NCBI GenBank assembly: GCA_035079385.1 | Contig: JAVHKY010000054.1 | Coordinates: 14,860,501-14,924,500, forward strand | DNA length: 64,000 bases | Origin: Aspidiotus rigidus | Lineage: Eukaryota; Arthropoda; Insecta; Hemiptera; Diaspididae | Direction: 5' to 3' | Shown: in pieces, positions 61,961 to 64,000 of the stretch | How positions within the stretch are numbered: the first letter of the stretch is position 1 | Layout of the letters: each line of letters starts with the position of its first letter | The notes under the pieces: generated by a model | What the model was told of the DNA's origin: nothing | What the model saw: only the letters and a program-made list of their open reading frames with translations | The model's database searches: none | Position numbers and translations under genes: made by a program

Positions 61961-62880
61961 GTGGGGGGACAAAGCGTCACTTTGGGATATGTTAGTAGGA
62001 GTGATACTTCACATAAAAAACGATGATAGAACTCTGAGAAGAGCAGCTTTCCAAAATGGCGGATCGGTCTTCTGGTAAAAGGCGAATAACTCATATTGTG
62101 TGGGTCACATTTTCTACTTTTCTTTTTTTAAATAAAAGAAAATGAGGCCCCGAATAATACATCCAACTTCCTAGCTCCCAAAAATCAATGTTTTGCAAAT
62201 ATCTTGAAAAATTGGGCATCAATCATGAAAAGTTACAGATAAAAAATATTCTTCGTGAAATTTGTTATAAAAAATACCATACAAACTTTGATATGCATTC
62301 AATTATCAGCTTAAAAAGTTCGTCGAAAGTTGGGAACTTTGGGAAAAAGTCAATTTTTCAGCAATAAATATCTAAAAAATCAAACACGAATGAAATAAAA
62401 TTTCAAACAAAATCTATTATTGAAAAATTCTAACTGCAAATTAGATTGACTAAACTCTCATCCAAACTTTGTCGAAAGTTCTGAGTTTCTGGAAGGAAAT
62501 CGATTATTCTAGGGTGTCCAGTTTGTCACTTTTGAGTGACTTGGTCACTTTTTTAGGCTTCTTAAAGAAAATAGTCACTTTTTCATCCATACTTGAAAAT
62601 CACAAGTTTTTTTGGTATTGACATCACTTGGTATGTGTTTGATTGGGGATCTCTCTTTCTTTCTTTTTTCTATCTGGTATCCTCGTATCTTGCTTTTCAT
62701 ACCACTTGGAGCCTTTTTTTTTTTTTTGATAATGCAGTTACTGTTTGGACCAATTGAGCGTTTCCTTCTTTTCATCAGTCCAATTATTATTATTTATTAA
62801 CAAAAAAATGTTTTGGGACACACCATTTGCATCATACATGTTTTTAACTAAAAATAATTCGAATTAAATATTTAAAAAAA
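61961..62880. other. AT-rich DNA, no supported gene
   Basis: Flank of the LINE insertion. ORFs at 62575-62800 on both strands are low-complexity (Lys-rich or Phe-rich) and not credible. Confidence 0.4.
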
Positions 62881-62883
62881 AAA

Positions 62884-63345
62884 ACACTCAGCTGTTGCTC
62901 ATGAAGTTGATTGAATTGATTTTATCGTACAGTGAACTAAAAAGAAAAAACAAGAGTTTGAATCAAAAAAACTCCATAGTTACCAAACAAAATATTAAAT
63001 CATTTTGTAATCAAACATTCATATTGTAAAATCTTACAGCAGCAATATAGTATTCACTTATATATAGAAGGCCGTATTAGAGGCTGTTTGTTCCTAATAA
63101 TGGAAAACTGAATAACTAAGTGATTGTATCACTCATGAGGAAGCGTATAAGGTTATAAGAGTTTGTAGGATACGGGATGTTGCTGTAAGATTTTACATAA
63201 TTATTATGAATGTTTAATTATAAAATTATTTAATATTTTATTTAGTAAACAGAGTTTTTTCAATTCAAACTCTTGTGTTTTTCTTTTTAGTTCAGTTATG
63301 ATAAACTCAATTCAATCAACTTCATGAGCAACACCGGATTCTTTT
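62884..63345. mobile_element. Long inverted-repeat (foldback) element, ~165-bp arms
   Basis: The left arm 62890-63052 and right arm about 63178-63335 are inverted. Both contain GTTGCTCATGAAGTTGATTG, a GAACTAAAAAGAAAAA tract, CAAGAGTTTGAAT and GTAAAATCTTACAGCA. The spacer is about 125 bp. It has no coding capacity. A MITE is the simplest explanation. Confidence 0.8.
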
Positions 63346-63620
63346 TTTTAAATATTTTATATTTACATTGTGTTCTAGAATAAATAATTCAAAATAATTA
63401 GCAGATATTCAAAAATCTATTTTGTGTGGTTTTAAGAGATTGCAGCGCCATGTGCGGATGAACAGCTTGAATATTATTTTAATTTTGTTTAAAGTACAGC
63501 AACATCAACGTGCATGTCGGCAAACGGCAAATCAGGTACAATTCCTCATCAAGATTTCATTCCTCTGACTGCAACTAGGCCACTGAACTGTTATCGGCAT
63601 CACTTACCAATAAGAATACT

Positions 63621-63623
<3 letters not shown>

Positions 63624-63652
<29 letters not shown>

Positions 63653-63653
63653 A
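63624..63653. repeat. (AATA)n microsatellite
   Basis: About seven tandem AATA units. The sequence from here to the end of the window is AT-rich without recognised features. Confidence 0.9.
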
Positions 63654-64000
63654 AGTATTCAATGTGATTCCTACAGATTTTTTTTCAATGTTGAAGCTCA
63701 CAATAGACTTTTTATGATGACCATTAACTTTACAATAAAGTTGTAGTGAATTTTGTGAGAATCACTTTTGGGTTAGTTAAAACTTTTCCTCATTAAAGCT
63801 CTAGTTTGGAGGATATTTGAAAACAACCACTTTCCTTCCAAACGCTCAGAACTTCCGACAATTTTTAAAAGGAAGTTTAAGTAGTCCATTTTACAGACAA
63901 TTACAAAAGGAACATTTTTTGTTTGAAAGTTTTTCTTATTGAATCTCAGTTCTCCAAAATATTCACTATGAATCGATTTTTTCGGATGCTCACAACTTTT

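Overview
The window is AT-rich animal nuclear DNA dominated by transposable elements. Genes have short GT-AG introns, and no bacterial-style gene packing is present. R1-clade and RNase-H-bearing LINEs, a Penelope-like element and many palindromic MITEs point to an arthropod, most likely an insect. A hemipteran such as a scale insect or mealybug is only a guess from general sequence character.

Four conserved genes could be assembled exon by exon, with reading phase checked across every splice junction. (1) A LAMP-family lysosomal membrane glycoprotein lies on the minus strand, 28157 to 8627, 295 aa, five coding exons. Its last intron is about 17.3 kb and is full of transposons and satellite DNA. 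(2) ELP6, an Elongator subunit, lies on the plus strand, 28718-29832, with a two-codon first exon. (3) OXLD1, a mitochondrial oxidoreductase-like domain protein, is a single ORF (28758-29072) wholly inside the ELP6 intron on the same strand. (4) Diacylglycerol kinase epsilon lies on the minus strand, 33722 to 29934, ten coding exons, 540 aa. LAMP and ELP6/OXLD1 are head to head across about 560 bp that contains a perfect TGACGTCA. ELP6 and DGKE are tail to tail with about 100 bp between stop codons.

Elsewhere the window is a transposon graveyard with some young insertions. Positions 71-3090 form a complete hAT-like element with a perfect 8-bp target duplication. Nested in it is a second element that carries a 45-bp tandem repeat array. 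The same carrier element recurs in reverse at 52867-53264 and 55507-57146, with a relic near 60 kb. The LAMP intron holds a 2.2-kb array (about 12.2-14.45 kb) in which each unit carries TGACGTCA, often after TCAAGGTCA, and this array shares a core sequence with the 45-bp repeat. The same intron holds a Penelope-like RT/GIY-YIG element with a 14-bp target duplication, a decayed R1 LINE and several MITEs. Between 34 and 49 kb are a pogo-like MITE with TA flanks, two related copies of an unclassified element that each caught different insertions (including a 627-bp hAT MITE with an 8-bp duplication), and MITE pairs. A second R1 LINE lies at about 51.4-52.86 kb. A 5'-truncated I-type LINE with RNase H lies at 60.5-61.96 kb.

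No tRNA, rRNA or CRISPR was recognised. The long stretches 37.4-48.2 kb and 57.1-59.9 kb contain no gene I can support, apart from a CpG-dense patch near 38.6-38.9 kb that looks like a promoter or first exon.
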